A stretch of 64,000 nucleotides of DNA from positions 3,532,048-3,596,047 of the forward strand of contig NZ_AP017560.1 in NCBI RefSeq assembly GCF_003967015.1. The letters run 5' to 3'. The notes under the pieces are model-generated. The model saw only the letters and a list, made by a program, of their open reading frames with translations, was not told where the DNA came from and did no database searches. Source of the DNA: Pseudanabaena sp. ABRG5-3 (GTDB lineage Bacteria; Cyanobacteriota; Cyanobacteriia; Pseudanabaenales; Pseudanabaenaceae). The translations under genes were made by a program, and so were the position numbers. Positions 43,247-52,099 of this stretch are shown piece after piece. Every line of letters begins with the position of its first letter. The first letter of the stretch is position 1.

Positions 43247-45775
43247 CTACAAGCCATTGCCGATCGCAAAGAAGGCAGACCAATAATTAGGATGATTGTA
43301 ATTTTGAGATTTAATCAGGGATATTTGGGCGCGTTGTAATGCTTCAGTGGAGGTGATGTTACCTTTCTTAAGTTCTTGGTAAAATGCTTCCATAAGGGCC
43401 TGTGTGCCTGCATCATCAACTTTCCAAAGCGAGGCGATCGCCTGTTTTGCACCTGCCTTTTGGACTTGATAACCAAATCCTAAAACTTCTACTCCATCAC
43501 CGAGTTTCCCAACACCAGTCTGGCAAGCGCTGAGTATAACCAAATCTATATTGGGAATTTGCCAATCGCTGATCTCATTTAGACGGATTTTATCGCCATT
43601 GCCAAAGATAATGAACGAATTGTCTGGTACGCCAGTATTAAATTCAGCATGGGAGGCGAGATGGAGAATGTTGTGGTCTTTGAATTTAGACTCGAGCGCT
43701 TGGCGACTAAACTGGTCTTCAGTTAAAGTAACAGAGTTTTGGAATGAATTGGCGATCACTTGGACTTCTTTGAGGGTAGCAGGTAATCCCAATTGTCCAA
43801 ATCTTTTCTCCCCTGCTTTCCCACCAAACGCTCCTGCTAGGATATTAGGCTGAGTTTTAGGCTTTGGGGAAAAGTCCGATAGGCTATAGGCGATCAGGTT
43901 ACTGATTTGATATTTTTCAATCAGCCATTTTTTGCCGTCATATAGCGCCGCAAGGGGAACATATCGCATTTGTCCATCAGGTGCGTAGAGAATCGTTTGG
44001 GCTTTGGTTTGGATGAGTTCTGCTTCGATGGGTTTGATTAGTAGATTGTAAAGGGCAACAGCCGCAGCTTTATAATCTTCAGAAGTTGTATCGAGCAGTC
44101 CCGTTCTGTAATTATTAATTAAGTCTTCTAATTCTTTTTGGGAGATTTTGACAGTGTGGTTGAGGGGAGGGGAATTAGGAGAGAAGAGGATTAGCTCGAG
44201 GCGATCGCTTAAAATTAATGGATAAAGTAACACTGTACCTTGAGGAATTTGTTGCAGATAGTCAGGAATTTTGTTTAGCTCCGATGTAGGGATTTGGCGG
44301 ATCTGATTAGCAAGTTGCAGATTGATTTCTGGGCTATTCTCCAACTTTAAAATGGGCAACTGACGACCAATCACTTTCTCTGGTTCTAAGAGCTTTACCC
44401 CCTGAGCCGTTCTATCGTTCCCTTTCACATTTTTGAGATAGTCTTCTAGCTCCTGCACTTTTAGGAGATCGAGGACTTGTAGGGCTTCTATTATCCTTCC
44501 TTGCGTTAGCAGTAGACTTGCCAGATGGCGATAGGTGCGGGCAACTGTATCCAAAAAAGACTTCTGTTCTTCTTTACTTAGTCCGCGCAGATCTTTACGG
44601 ATCGATTCTTGGATATTAACTGATTTCTTGTAAGCAAGGATGGATAATGTCGTTTGGTTGAGGTCAGCAAAGATTACTCCCAAGTTATTGAATACTCTTC
44701 CTTCCCCTCGCCGATCGCCAAGTTCGATCGTGATCGCTAAGTCTCGCTGATAAAAGGGGAGCGCTTTGTCGTACTGTCTGAGTTTGTTGTAAATGATGCC
44801 AAGTCCACCAACGGCTCGCCCTTCAGTGACGCGATCTTTAATTTCATAGGCGATCGCTAGTTGTTGGTGGTGGAAGGTAAGGGCTTTTTGATACTGACCT
44901 AATTCGCGGTAAGCAATACTAAGATTGCCGAGAGTACTTGCTTCCTCCTTGCGATTTTCGCTATCGCGGAATATTTCTAAAGCTTGTTGGTAAAAGGTAA
45001 CGGCTTCTTTATATTTCAGTAAATTACTATAAGCGATACCAAGATTGTTGAAAGCCCTGCCTTGACCATTAAGGTCTTTGAATCCGCGAGCGATCGCCAA
45101 ATCCTGTTCGTAAAAGGTAATTGCTTTTTGGTACTGACCTAATTCCCGATAAACAATGCCCAGACCACCGAGCGCTCTTCCCTCTCCCGCACGGTCTTTG
45201 ATTTCGCGAGTAATGGCTAACTGTTGTTGATGAAAATTAATTGCTTGCTGATATTTCCCTAGCTCGCGGTGAGCAATCCCAAGATTCCCGACGGCATTTC
45301 CTTCATTCTGGCGATCCTTAAGTTCTTGGAATATCTCCACAGCCTGTTGGTAGAAGGCGATCGCTTTTTCGTACTGTCCTAGGAGGATGTAGCTAAGTCC
45401 AAGACTATCAAGGGCATTGGCTTCACTTTTACGATCATTGAGTTCACGGGCGATCGCTAAACGCTGTTGAAAAAAATTAACTGATTTGTCGTACTGTCCC
45501 AGCATGTAGTAGGCAATGCCGAAATTGTTCAGTACTTTTCCTTCGCCTGCACGATCTTTGATTTCTCGATAAATTTGCAGGGTCTTCTGCCATGTTTGAA
45601 AGGCAGCTTGAGTCTGGTTATTGCGATATTGCTGCAATCCTTGGTTTAGCAATCTACCTGCCTCTGCTCTGCGGTCAGATGCTTCTTGCGCCCATAGGCG
45701 ATCGCTACCCAATATTGGTACGGACAAGCAAGACAAAAGAGTGACCAATGCGATCGCGCCCAAACCTTTATTCAT
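43247..45775 (-). CDS. TPR-CHAT protein 1, exported
   Basis: CHAT (caspase HetF associated with TPRs) domains are caspase-like cysteine protease domains. The 842-residue protein has a signal peptide ('LGAIALVTLLSCLSVPILG'), eight 40-residue TPR units with consensus 'LGQYxKAIxFYQQxLxIxxE' plus a degenerate ninth (residues about 38-400), a helical linker ('EALQVLDLLKVQELEDYLKN'), and a C-terminal CHAT domain with His in 'HLASHAEFN' (about 709) and Cys in 'LSACQTGVG' (about 751). It ends with the family's 'NYWSAFFAIGNGL'. The signal points to the periplasm or outside. It is the last of five tandem paralogues in the direction of transcription. Confidence 0.92.
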   Translation of the reverse strand: MNKGLGAIALVTLLSCLSVPILGSDRLWAQEASDRRAEAGRLLNQGLQQYRNNQTQAAFQTWQKTLQIYREIKDRAGEGKVLNNFGIAYYMLGQYDKSVNFFQQRLAIARELNDRKSEANALDSLGLSYILLGQYEKAIAFYQQAVEIFQELKDRQNEGNAVGNLGIAHRELGKYQQAINFHQQQLAITREIKDRAGEGRALGGLGIVYRELGQYQKAITFYEQDLAIARGFKDLNGQGRAFNNLGIAYSNLLKYKEAVTFYQQALEIFRDSENRKEEASTLGNLSIAYRELGQYQKALTFHHQQLAIAYEIKDRVTEGRAVGGLGIIYNKLRQYDKALPFYQRDLAITIELGDRRGEGRVFNNLGVIFADLNQTTLSILAYKKSVNIQESIRKDLRGLSKEEQKSFLDTVARTYRHLASLLLTQGRIIEALQVLDLLKVQELEDYLKNVKGNDRTAQGVKLLEPEKVIGRQLPILKLENSPEINLQLANQIRQIPTSELNKIPDYLQQIPQGTVLLYPLILSDRLELILFSPNSPPLNHTVKISQKELEDLINNYRTGLLDTTSEDYKAAAVALYNLLIKPIEAELIQTKAQTILYAPDGQMRYVPLAALYDGKKWLIEKYQISNLIAYSLSDFSPKPKTQPNILAGAFGGKAGEKRFGQLGLPATLKEVQVIANSFQNSVTLTEDQFSRQALESKFKDHNILHLASHAEFNTGVPDNSFIIFGNGDKIRLNEISDWQIPNIDLVILSACQTGVGKLGDGVEVLGFGYQVQKAGAKQAIASLWKVDDAGTQALMEAFYQELKKGNITSTEALQRAQISLIKSQNYNHPNYWSAFFAIGNGL

Positions 45776-45839
45776 GGCAAAAATTCTTCTCCTAAATCAC
45801 AAAATTTGATCGCGCCTCACAACAGTCCATCTAAACTTT

Positions 45840-45892
45840 AAACCCAAATTGCTGTTTCGCTAGCGTAGCTAGCGGAACAGCAATTTGGGTTT
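45840..45892. repeat. 25-bp hairpin upstream of TPR-CHAT 1
   Basis: AAACCCAAATTGCTG... at 45840-45864 pairs with 45868-45892 (loop GTA). A hairpin with the same outer arm AAACCCA(A/G)ATT occurs at 61602-61654. It lies between TPR-CHAT genes 1 and 2, as do the two following hairpins. Confidence 0.8.
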
Positions 45893-45922
45893 ATTTTATA
45901 ACTATGCTGAGATACTTAATAC

Positions 45923-46017
45923 CAAAACTCAAAATGGCTATGCCATTTTGTAGTTTTAAAACCCCTCAATGGGTTTGGTTTTTAATTCACGAAAGTGTGA
46001 CAACACTTTCGTGAATT
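45923..46017 (-). terminator. Two hairpins after TPR-CHAT 2
   Basis: The first pairs bases around 45923-45938 with 45942-45958 (one bulge, loop TAT); the second is a perfect 15-bp stem (45984-45998 with 46003-46017). They follow the stop of TPR-CHAT 2 and may end the transcript or reduce read-through into TPR-CHAT 1. Confidence 0.6.
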
Positions 46018-46031
46018 GGGATAACAAATGA

Positions 46032-48677
46032 CTACAATCCATTGCCGATCGCAAAAAATGCTGACCAATAATTTGGATGATTATATTTTGGTGATTTGAT
46101 CAAAGTAACTTGCGCTCTATTTAATGCTTCAGTAGGTGTGACATCACCTTTTTTGAGTTCACCATAAAAAGCTTCCATTAATGCTTGAGTACCTTCATCG
46201 TTGACAGACCAAAGTGAAGCGATCGCGTTTTTTGCTCCTGCTTTCTGGACTTGATAACCAAAGCCTAAGATTTCTACACCATCGCCCAACTTACCAACTC
46301 CAGTCTGACAAGCACTTAGCACGATCAAATCGATATTCGGAATTTGCCAATCGGTGATTTCATTGAGACGAACTTTGTCACCGTTGCCGAAAATAATGAA
46401 GGAGTTATCTGGAACGCCTATGTTAAATTCGGCATGGGTGGCAAGATGCAGAATATTATGATTTTTGAATTTTGCTTCGATCGCTTGGCGACTAAAATTC
46501 TCTTCGGTTAACGTGACTGAGTTTTGAAATAAATTGGCGATCGCTTGAACTTCTGTAAGCGTCGCTGGCAAAGCATTTTGTCCAAATTTTTTCTCTCCTG
46601 CTTTACCGCCAAATGCTCCTGCGAGGATGTTGGGTTGAGTTTTTAGATTTGGCGCAAAGTCGAAGAGGCTGTAGGCAATCAGATTATTAATGCGGTATTT
46701 CTCTGCTAGCCATTGTTTGCCGTCATAGAGTGCGGCTAGGGGAATATAGCGCAAGATGCCATCGGGTGCGTAGAGGATTGTGGTGACTTTGGCTTGGGTG
46801 AGATCGGCTTCGATGGGTTTAATCAGTAATTTGTATAGTTTTGCCGCAGGTTCTTTGACATCTTCAGAGCCAGAATCAAGGAGACCAGATCTAAAATCAA
46901 TCACTAGGGTTTCTAGCTCTTTTTGCGAGATGTTGACGGTGCGGCTGATGGGAGTGGTATTGGGTGTGAAGAGGATGATTTCGAGTCTGTCGCCTAAAAT
47001 CAAGGGATAAAGTAAAGCTGTTCCTTGAGGGATTTTTTGGAGATAGTCGGGTACTTTGTTGATTTCTGATTTGGGAAGTTGTTGGATTTTGTTGGCAAGC
47101 TGGCTGTTAATTTCCTTGCTATTCTCAAAGCTAACCGCTAACAGCTCATCGTTAATCGCTTTCTCTGGTTCTAAAAGTCGGACTCCTTGCGCCGATCTGT
47201 CACTGCCTTTGATATTTTTAAAGTAGTCTTCGAGTTCTTGGACTTTGAGGAGATCAAGTACTTGTAGGGCTTCCATGATACGTCCTTGTTTAAGAAGGAG
47301 ATCCGCAAGGTTGCGATAGCTACTTGCAATGGTATTGGTAAAAGATTGCTGTTCTTCTTCTCTAAGTCCTTTGAGACTTTGGCGAATAGACTCAAATACA
47401 TTAACAGATTGCTTATAAAAGAGAATCGAGATTTCAGTCTGATCAAGTTGATTAAAGTCAACACCCAAATTATTGAGTGATGTTGCTTCACCTTGACGAT
47501 CGCCAATTTGCTTTTTGATTGCCAAGGACTGCTGATGCAAATCAATTGCTCTTGGATACTGTCTAATATTTTTGTAGGCAACACCCAAATTATTGAGTGA
47601 TCTTGCCTCACCTTGGCGATCGCCGATTTTCTCCTGCATTTCTAAAGCTTGTCGATAGAAGTCAATTGCCTTTTGATATTGTCTAAGCCTGTCATATGCT
47701 GCACCCAAATTATTGAGTGATCTTGCTTCAATACTGCTCTCTCCGATTTGCTTAGCGATCGCTAATGCTTGCTGATAAAAATCAATCGCCTTCTGGTACT
47801 GTCCCAGATAGTCATATACAAGCCCCAAGTTATTGAGTGACGTTGCTTCACCATCGCGATTACCAATTTGCTTTTTGATCGCTAAGGCTTGCTGATAGAA
47901 GTCTATTGCTTTCTGGTACTGCCCCAGATTTTTGTATATAGCACCCAAATTATTGAGTGATCTTGCCTCACCATTGCGATCGCCAATTTGCTTTTTGATT
48001 GCTAAGGCTTGCTGATAAAAAACAATAGCTTTCTGATACTGACCAAGATTATCGGAAGCAAGCCCTAAATTATTGAGGGATATTGATTCCCCTTCGCGAT
48101 CGTCAATTTTCTTTTGAGTTGCTAAGGCTTGCTGATAGAGTTCTATTGCTTTCTGGTACTGTCCAATATTGTTATAAGCTAACCCCAAATTATTGAGTGA
48201 CGTTGCTTCTCCATAGCGATGACCGATTTGCTTTTGGATTGCTAAGGATTGCTGATAGAGTTCTATTGCTTTCTGGTAATGTCCGAGACTATCGTATGCG
48301 CCACCTAAATTACTGAGTGCCATTGCCTCCCCTTTGCGATCGCTGATTTGGGTTGTGATCGCTAGAGATTGTTGATAGAAGTCAATGGCTTTCTGATATT
48401 GTCCAAAGTTTTCGTAGGCAGTACCTAAATTATTAAGTATGGTTGCTTCGCCTTGACGATCTTTGATTGTGCGATAGATTTCTAAAGCTAGTTGCCATGT
48501 TTGAATGGCTTCTCGATAACGACTAGCTTGATATAACTGATTTCCTTGCCTTAATAGTCGAGTTGCTTCTGTCTTGGAGTCTTGTGTTGTTTGAGCTTGG
48601 ATACTTTCAATGATTGTGATTGACATCGGCAAACAAGACAAACAAGCCAACATTACAATACCGATCGCCTTATTCAT
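46032..48677 (-). CDS. TPR-CHAT protein 2, exported
   Basis: This paralogue has a signal peptide ('AIGIVMLACLSCLPMSITII'), nine TPR units (consensus 'SLNNLGxAYxxLGQYQKAID', the most regular of the five) and a tenth degenerate one, then the linker and CHAT domain with the His of 'HLATHAEFN' (about 748) and Cys of 'LSACQTGVG' (about 790). The protein is 881 residues from the ATG at 48677, chosen because its start 'MNKAIGIVML' matches that of paralogue 1 ('MNKGLGAIAL'); the frame is open to 48863. Its CHAT end is nearly identical to that of paralogue 3. Confidence 0.9.
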   Translation of the reverse strand: MNKAIGIVMLACLSCLPMSITIIESIQAQTTQDSKTEATRLLRQGNQLYQASRYREAIQTWQLALEIYRTIKDRQGEATILNNLGTAYENFGQYQKAIDFYQQSLAITTQISDRKGEAMALSNLGGAYDSLGHYQKAIELYQQSLAIQKQIGHRYGEATSLNNLGLAYNNIGQYQKAIELYQQALATQKKIDDREGESISLNNLGLASDNLGQYQKAIVFYQQALAIKKQIGDRNGEARSLNNLGAIYKNLGQYQKAIDFYQQALAIKKQIGNRDGEATSLNNLGLVYDYLGQYQKAIDFYQQALAIAKQIGESSIEARSLNNLGAAYDRLRQYQKAIDFYRQALEMQEKIGDRQGEARSLNNLGVAYKNIRQYPRAIDLHQQSLAIKKQIGDRQGEATSLNNLGVDFNQLDQTEISILFYKQSVNVFESIRQSLKGLREEEQQSFTNTIASSYRNLADLLLKQGRIMEALQVLDLLKVQELEDYFKNIKGSDRSAQGVRLLEPEKAINDELLAVSFENSKEINSQLANKIQQLPKSEINKVPDYLQKIPQGTALLYPLILGDRLEIILFTPNTTPISRTVNISQKELETLVIDFRSGLLDSGSEDVKEPAAKLYKLLIKPIEADLTQAKVTTILYAPDGILRYIPLAALYDGKQWLAEKYRINNLIAYSLFDFAPNLKTQPNILAGAFGGKAGEKKFGQNALPATLTEVQAIANLFQNSVTLTEENFSRQAIEAKFKNHNILHLATHAEFNIGVPDNSFIIFGNGDKVRLNEITDWQIPNIDLIVLSACQTGVGKLGDGVEILGFGYQVQKAGAKNAIASLWSVNDEGTQALMEAFYGELKKGDVTPTEALNRAQVTLIKSPKYNHPNYWSAFFAIGNGL

Positions 48678-48800
48678 CGTCAACATACTCACATTTACAT
48701 CAAAACCCGCAGTAGCACAACAGCCAGCATAAAGCGATATTGCCAAAAACAGGCGATCGTTACAAAAAACATAACCAATCCAAATATGCTGATTTCTAAC

Positions 48801-48938
48801 ATGTCTGTAGATGTTGTGGCACAACTGACTGGACTGACTGCTAAGCAAGTGCAGAAACTGCAAAAGCTATCAAATAAAAATTCCCAAATCACCTTTGCTC
48901 TTTTGCAAAGGAACCAGTTTTTTGTGATCGTTTTGTAA
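48801..48938 (+). pseudogene. Remnant of an Rpn/transposase-associated nuclease gene (tentative)
   Basis: A 45-codon frame on the opposite strand between TPR-CHAT genes 2 and 3 reads 'SVDVVAQLTGLTAKQVQKLQ', which resembles the C-terminal 'I-x-x-I-A-Q-x-T-G-L-S-x-x-x-I' tail of Rpn-family (recombination-promoting nuclease) proteins. The rest of the gene is missing upstream, so it would be the 3' scar of an inserted gene. Resemblance is from memory, and the frame is short. Confidence 0.4.
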
Positions 48939-48945
48939 ATACTGC

Positions 48946-51900
48946 CTACAGCCCATTTCCAATCGCAAAAAATGCCGACCAATAATTTGGATGATTGTAT
49001 TTTGGTGATTTGATCAAAGTAACTTGCGCTCTATTTAATGCTTCAGTGGGGGTGATATCGCCTTTTTTGAGTTCCCGATAAAAAGCTTCCATTAATGCTT
49101 GAGTACCTTCATCGTTGACAGACCAGAGAGAAGCGATCGCATTTTTAGCGCCTGCTTTCTGGACTTGATAGCCAAATCCTAAAATTTCTACACCATCGCC
49201 AAGCTTACCAACTCCAGTCTGACAGGCACTCAGCACGATCAAATCTATATTGGGAATCTGCCAGTCGGTAATTTCATTGAGACGGATTTTGTCGCCATTA
49301 CCAAAAATGATGAAGGAGTTATCAGGTGTACCCGTATTAAACTCAGCATGGGTAGCAAGATGGAGAATATTATGATTTTTGAATTTCGATTCGATCGCTT
49401 GGCGGCTAAAGTTCTCTTCGGTTAACGTGACTGAGTTTTGAAATGAATTGGCGATCGCTTGAATTTCTTTAACCGTAGCAGGTAAAGCGGTTTGTCCAAA
49501 TTTTCGCTCACCTGATTTACCGCCAAAGGCTCCTGCGAGGATGTTGGGTGAGTTTTTGGGTTGTGTAGAAAAGTCGAAGAGACTATAGGCAATCAAGTTA
49601 CTAATGCGGTACTTCTCTGCTAGCCATTGTTTGCCATCATAGAGTGCAGCTATGGGAATATAGCGTAGTTGTCCATCTGGTGCATAGAGGATCGTTGTAG
49701 CTTTGGCTTGGACAAGTTCGGTTTCTATGGGTTTAATCAGCAATTTGTAGAGTTGTGCCGCAGGTTTTTTGACATCTTCGTTGCTAGCGTCAAGGAGTGC
49801 AGCCCTAAAATCAATCACTAGGTTTTCTAGTTCTTTTTGCGATATTTTGACGGTGCGGCTGATGGGCGTGGTGTTGGGTGAGAAGAGGATGATTTCGATG
49901 CGATCGCCTAAAATTAAGGGATAAAGTAAAGCTGTTCCTTGAGGGATTTTTTGGAGATAGTCGGGTACTTTGTTGATTTCTGATTTGGGAAGTTGTTGGA
50001 TTTTGTTAGCAAGTTGTCTGTTAATTTCCTTGCTATTCTCAAAGCTAACAGCTAACAGCTTATCGCTAATCGCTTTCTCTGGTTCTAACAATCGAACACC
50101 TTGCGCCGATCTATCACTGCCTTTTATATTTTTGAGATAGTCTTCGAGTTCTTGAAATTTGAGCAAATCGATGACCTGTAGAGCCTCCATAACTCGCCCT
50201 TGTTTAATTAGCAAATCAGCAAGACGCTTATAACCATCAGCAACTGTTTCTAAATAGGATTGCTGAGCGGTTTTGGGGAGTCCCCGAATATCTTTGCGAA
50301 TAGATTCACTAATATTGATCGATCTTTTATAAAAGAGAATCGCCAGTTCGGGTTGTTGTTGGGCAGTAAATAAATAGCCCAAATTTTTGAGTGTAGCGCT
50401 TTCACCATAGCGATCACCTATTTGTTGAACGGTGGCTAGAGCTTGATAGTAATAATTCAATGCTTTGGGGTACTGCCTTGAAATTGTGTAGGCACTACCC
50501 AGATTTGTGAGAACACTACCTAGTCCCTCGCGATCACCGATTTCCTGATAGATATTTAAAGACTGCTGGTAAAACTCAATTGCTTTTAAATATTGTTTTT
50601 GGTAGTGATAGGCAACTCCTAAATTGTTTAGCCATGCTCCTTCATTTTGGCGATCGCCTATTTGTTTGGCACTCGCGAGGGACTGTTGATAAAACTGAAT
50701 TGCCTTTGGATATTGTTGGAGATAGTAGTAAGCATTGCCTAAATTGCCTAGCAATTTCCCTTCCCCCTTGAGATCGCCTATTTGCTTAGTGATCTCAAGG
50801 GACTTCTGATAAAAATCAAGCGCTTTTTGGTATTGTCCTAGAGAATTATGGACATTGCCCAGATTATTGAGCCAAATTGCGGTGCTATGACGATTATTAG
50901 TTTGCTGAGCGATCGCTAAAGACTGTTGATAAAATTCAATCGCCTTTTGGTACTGTCCCAAATAATAGTAAGCGTTACCTAAATTGCCTAAAGTGATTCC
51001 TTCGCCTTGACGATCGCCAAGCTTTTGGTCAATGACCAAAGACTGTTGAAAAAATTCAATTGCTTTTTGATACTGTCCCAAAGAGTTGTAAGTACTTCCC
51101 AAATTACCAAGCGCACTTCCTACACTTTTTTGATCGCGAAGTTGCTTAGCAATGACTAAAGATTGTTGATAAAAATTAATTGCTTCTTGGTACTTTCCAA
51201 GGGAATTATAAGCGTTGCCCAAACTCAAAAGTATGGTTCCTTCCCCATCGCGATCGCTAATTTGCCTAGCAATTGCTAAGGATTGATGGAAAAGTTCGAT
51301 GGCTTTTTGATGTTGACCGATGGAGTCGTAGGTATTGCCTAAATTACCAAGTGCAAGACTTTCCCATTGGCGCTTGCCCATTTGTTTAGCAATTGCTAAA
51401 GACTGTTGATAAAAATCAATTGCTTTTTGATATTGTCCGAGGGAATTATGCACATTCCCTAAACCATTAAGAGAATTTCTCTGTATATCACGAATCACAA
51501 TGCAGCTTTTATCTTTTGGCAAGTTAGCACAAACACTTTCGCTAGTTTGCTCAGCGATTGCTAGAGATTGCTGATAAAATTCAATGGCTTTTTGCTTTTG
51601 TCCTAGAAAGTTATACACATTGCCTAAACTATTTAATACATTGCTTTGCGATTGGAGATCGGCAATTTGAATAGCAATTTCCAATGCTTGCTGGTAATAT
51701 GCGATCGCTTTTGCAGAATCTTTTAAACTGCGATAGACTTGTCCCAAGTTAATCAGAATTTTGGCTTCATTGCTGCGATCTTTGAGACTACGATAAATTT
51801 GTAAAGCTTGTTCCAAAGATTTTAATGCTTCTGGATATTGTTTTGCCTGATATAAGGTTCGGGCTTGTTCTCGCAACCGCTCTGCTTGTATTTTTGAGTT

Positions 51901-52053
51901 TAGGATTGTTTGGTCTTGAGGAGTTGTGATTGAACCTTTTTCTTGCGCCAATAAACGATCATCTTGACTTATGGGGATGGAAGTACAGGCTAAACAGGTT
52001 GTTATAATAATTGGGGGTAAGATTTTTCTGAATGTGATTCTATGCTTACTCAT
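48946..52053 (-). CDS. TPR-CHAT protein 3, exported
   Basis: The largest copy, 1035 residues. It has an N-terminal hydrophobic segment ('ILPPIIITTCLACTSIPIS') that serves as a signal peptide, possibly lipid-modified at the Cys, then twelve TPR units and a degenerate thirteenth; unit 3 has an insertion with two Cys ('SVCANLPKDKSCIVIRDIQR'). The linker and CHAT domain are intact, His about 902 and Cys about 944. With paralogue 4 upstream by only 46 bases it is likely in one operon. The 3' half is very similar to that of paralogue 2 at DNA level. Confidence 0.92.
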   Translation of the reverse strand: MSKHRITFRKILPPIIITTCLACTSIPISQDDRLLAQEKGSITTPQDQTILNSKIQAERLREQARTLYQAKQYPEALKSLEQALQIYRSLKDRSNEAKILINLGQVYRSLKDSAKAIAYYQQALEIAIQIADLQSQSNVLNSLGNVYNFLGQKQKAIEFYQQSLAIAEQTSESVCANLPKDKSCIVIRDIQRNSLNGLGNVHNSLGQYQKAIDFYQQSLAIAKQMGKRQWESLALGNLGNTYDSIGQHQKAIELFHQSLAIARQISDRDGEGTILLSLGNAYNSLGKYQEAINFYQQSLVIAKQLRDQKSVGSALGNLGSTYNSLGQYQKAIEFFQQSLVIDQKLGDRQGEGITLGNLGNAYYYLGQYQKAIEFYQQSLAIAQQTNNRHSTAIWLNNLGNVHNSLGQYQKALDFYQKSLEITKQIGDLKGEGKLLGNLGNAYYYLQQYPKAIQFYQQSLASAKQIGDRQNEGAWLNNLGVAYHYQKQYLKAIEFYQQSLNIYQEIGDREGLGSVLTNLGSAYTISRQYPKALNYYYQALATVQQIGDRYGESATLKNLGYLFTAQQQPELAILFYKRSINISESIRKDIRGLPKTAQQSYLETVADGYKRLADLLIKQGRVMEALQVIDLLKFQELEDYLKNIKGSDRSAQGVRLLEPEKAISDKLLAVSFENSKEINRQLANKIQQLPKSEINKVPDYLQKIPQGTALLYPLILGDRIEIILFSPNTTPISRTVKISQKELENLVIDFRAALLDASNEDVKKPAAQLYKLLIKPIETELVQAKATTILYAPDGQLRYIPIAALYDGKQWLAEKYRISNLIAYSLFDFSTQPKNSPNILAGAFGGKSGERKFGQTALPATVKEIQAIANSFQNSVTLTEENFSRQAIESKFKNHNILHLATHAEFNTGTPDNSFIIFGNGDKIRLNEITDWQIPNIDLIVLSACQTGVGKLGDGVEILGFGYQVQKAGAKNAIASLWSVNDEGTQALMEAFYRELKKGDITPTEALNRAQVTLIKSPKYNHPNYWSAFFAIGNGL

Positions 52054-52099
52054 AGTAGAAGTTTGCCTCCTATATAATCTAGAAATTCATACCTAATCT

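Noticed and set aside
47171-47611. 146-codon frame inside TPR-CHAT 2
   Set aside because: Alternative frame of a TPR region, repetitive as a consequence of the repeats in the true frame.
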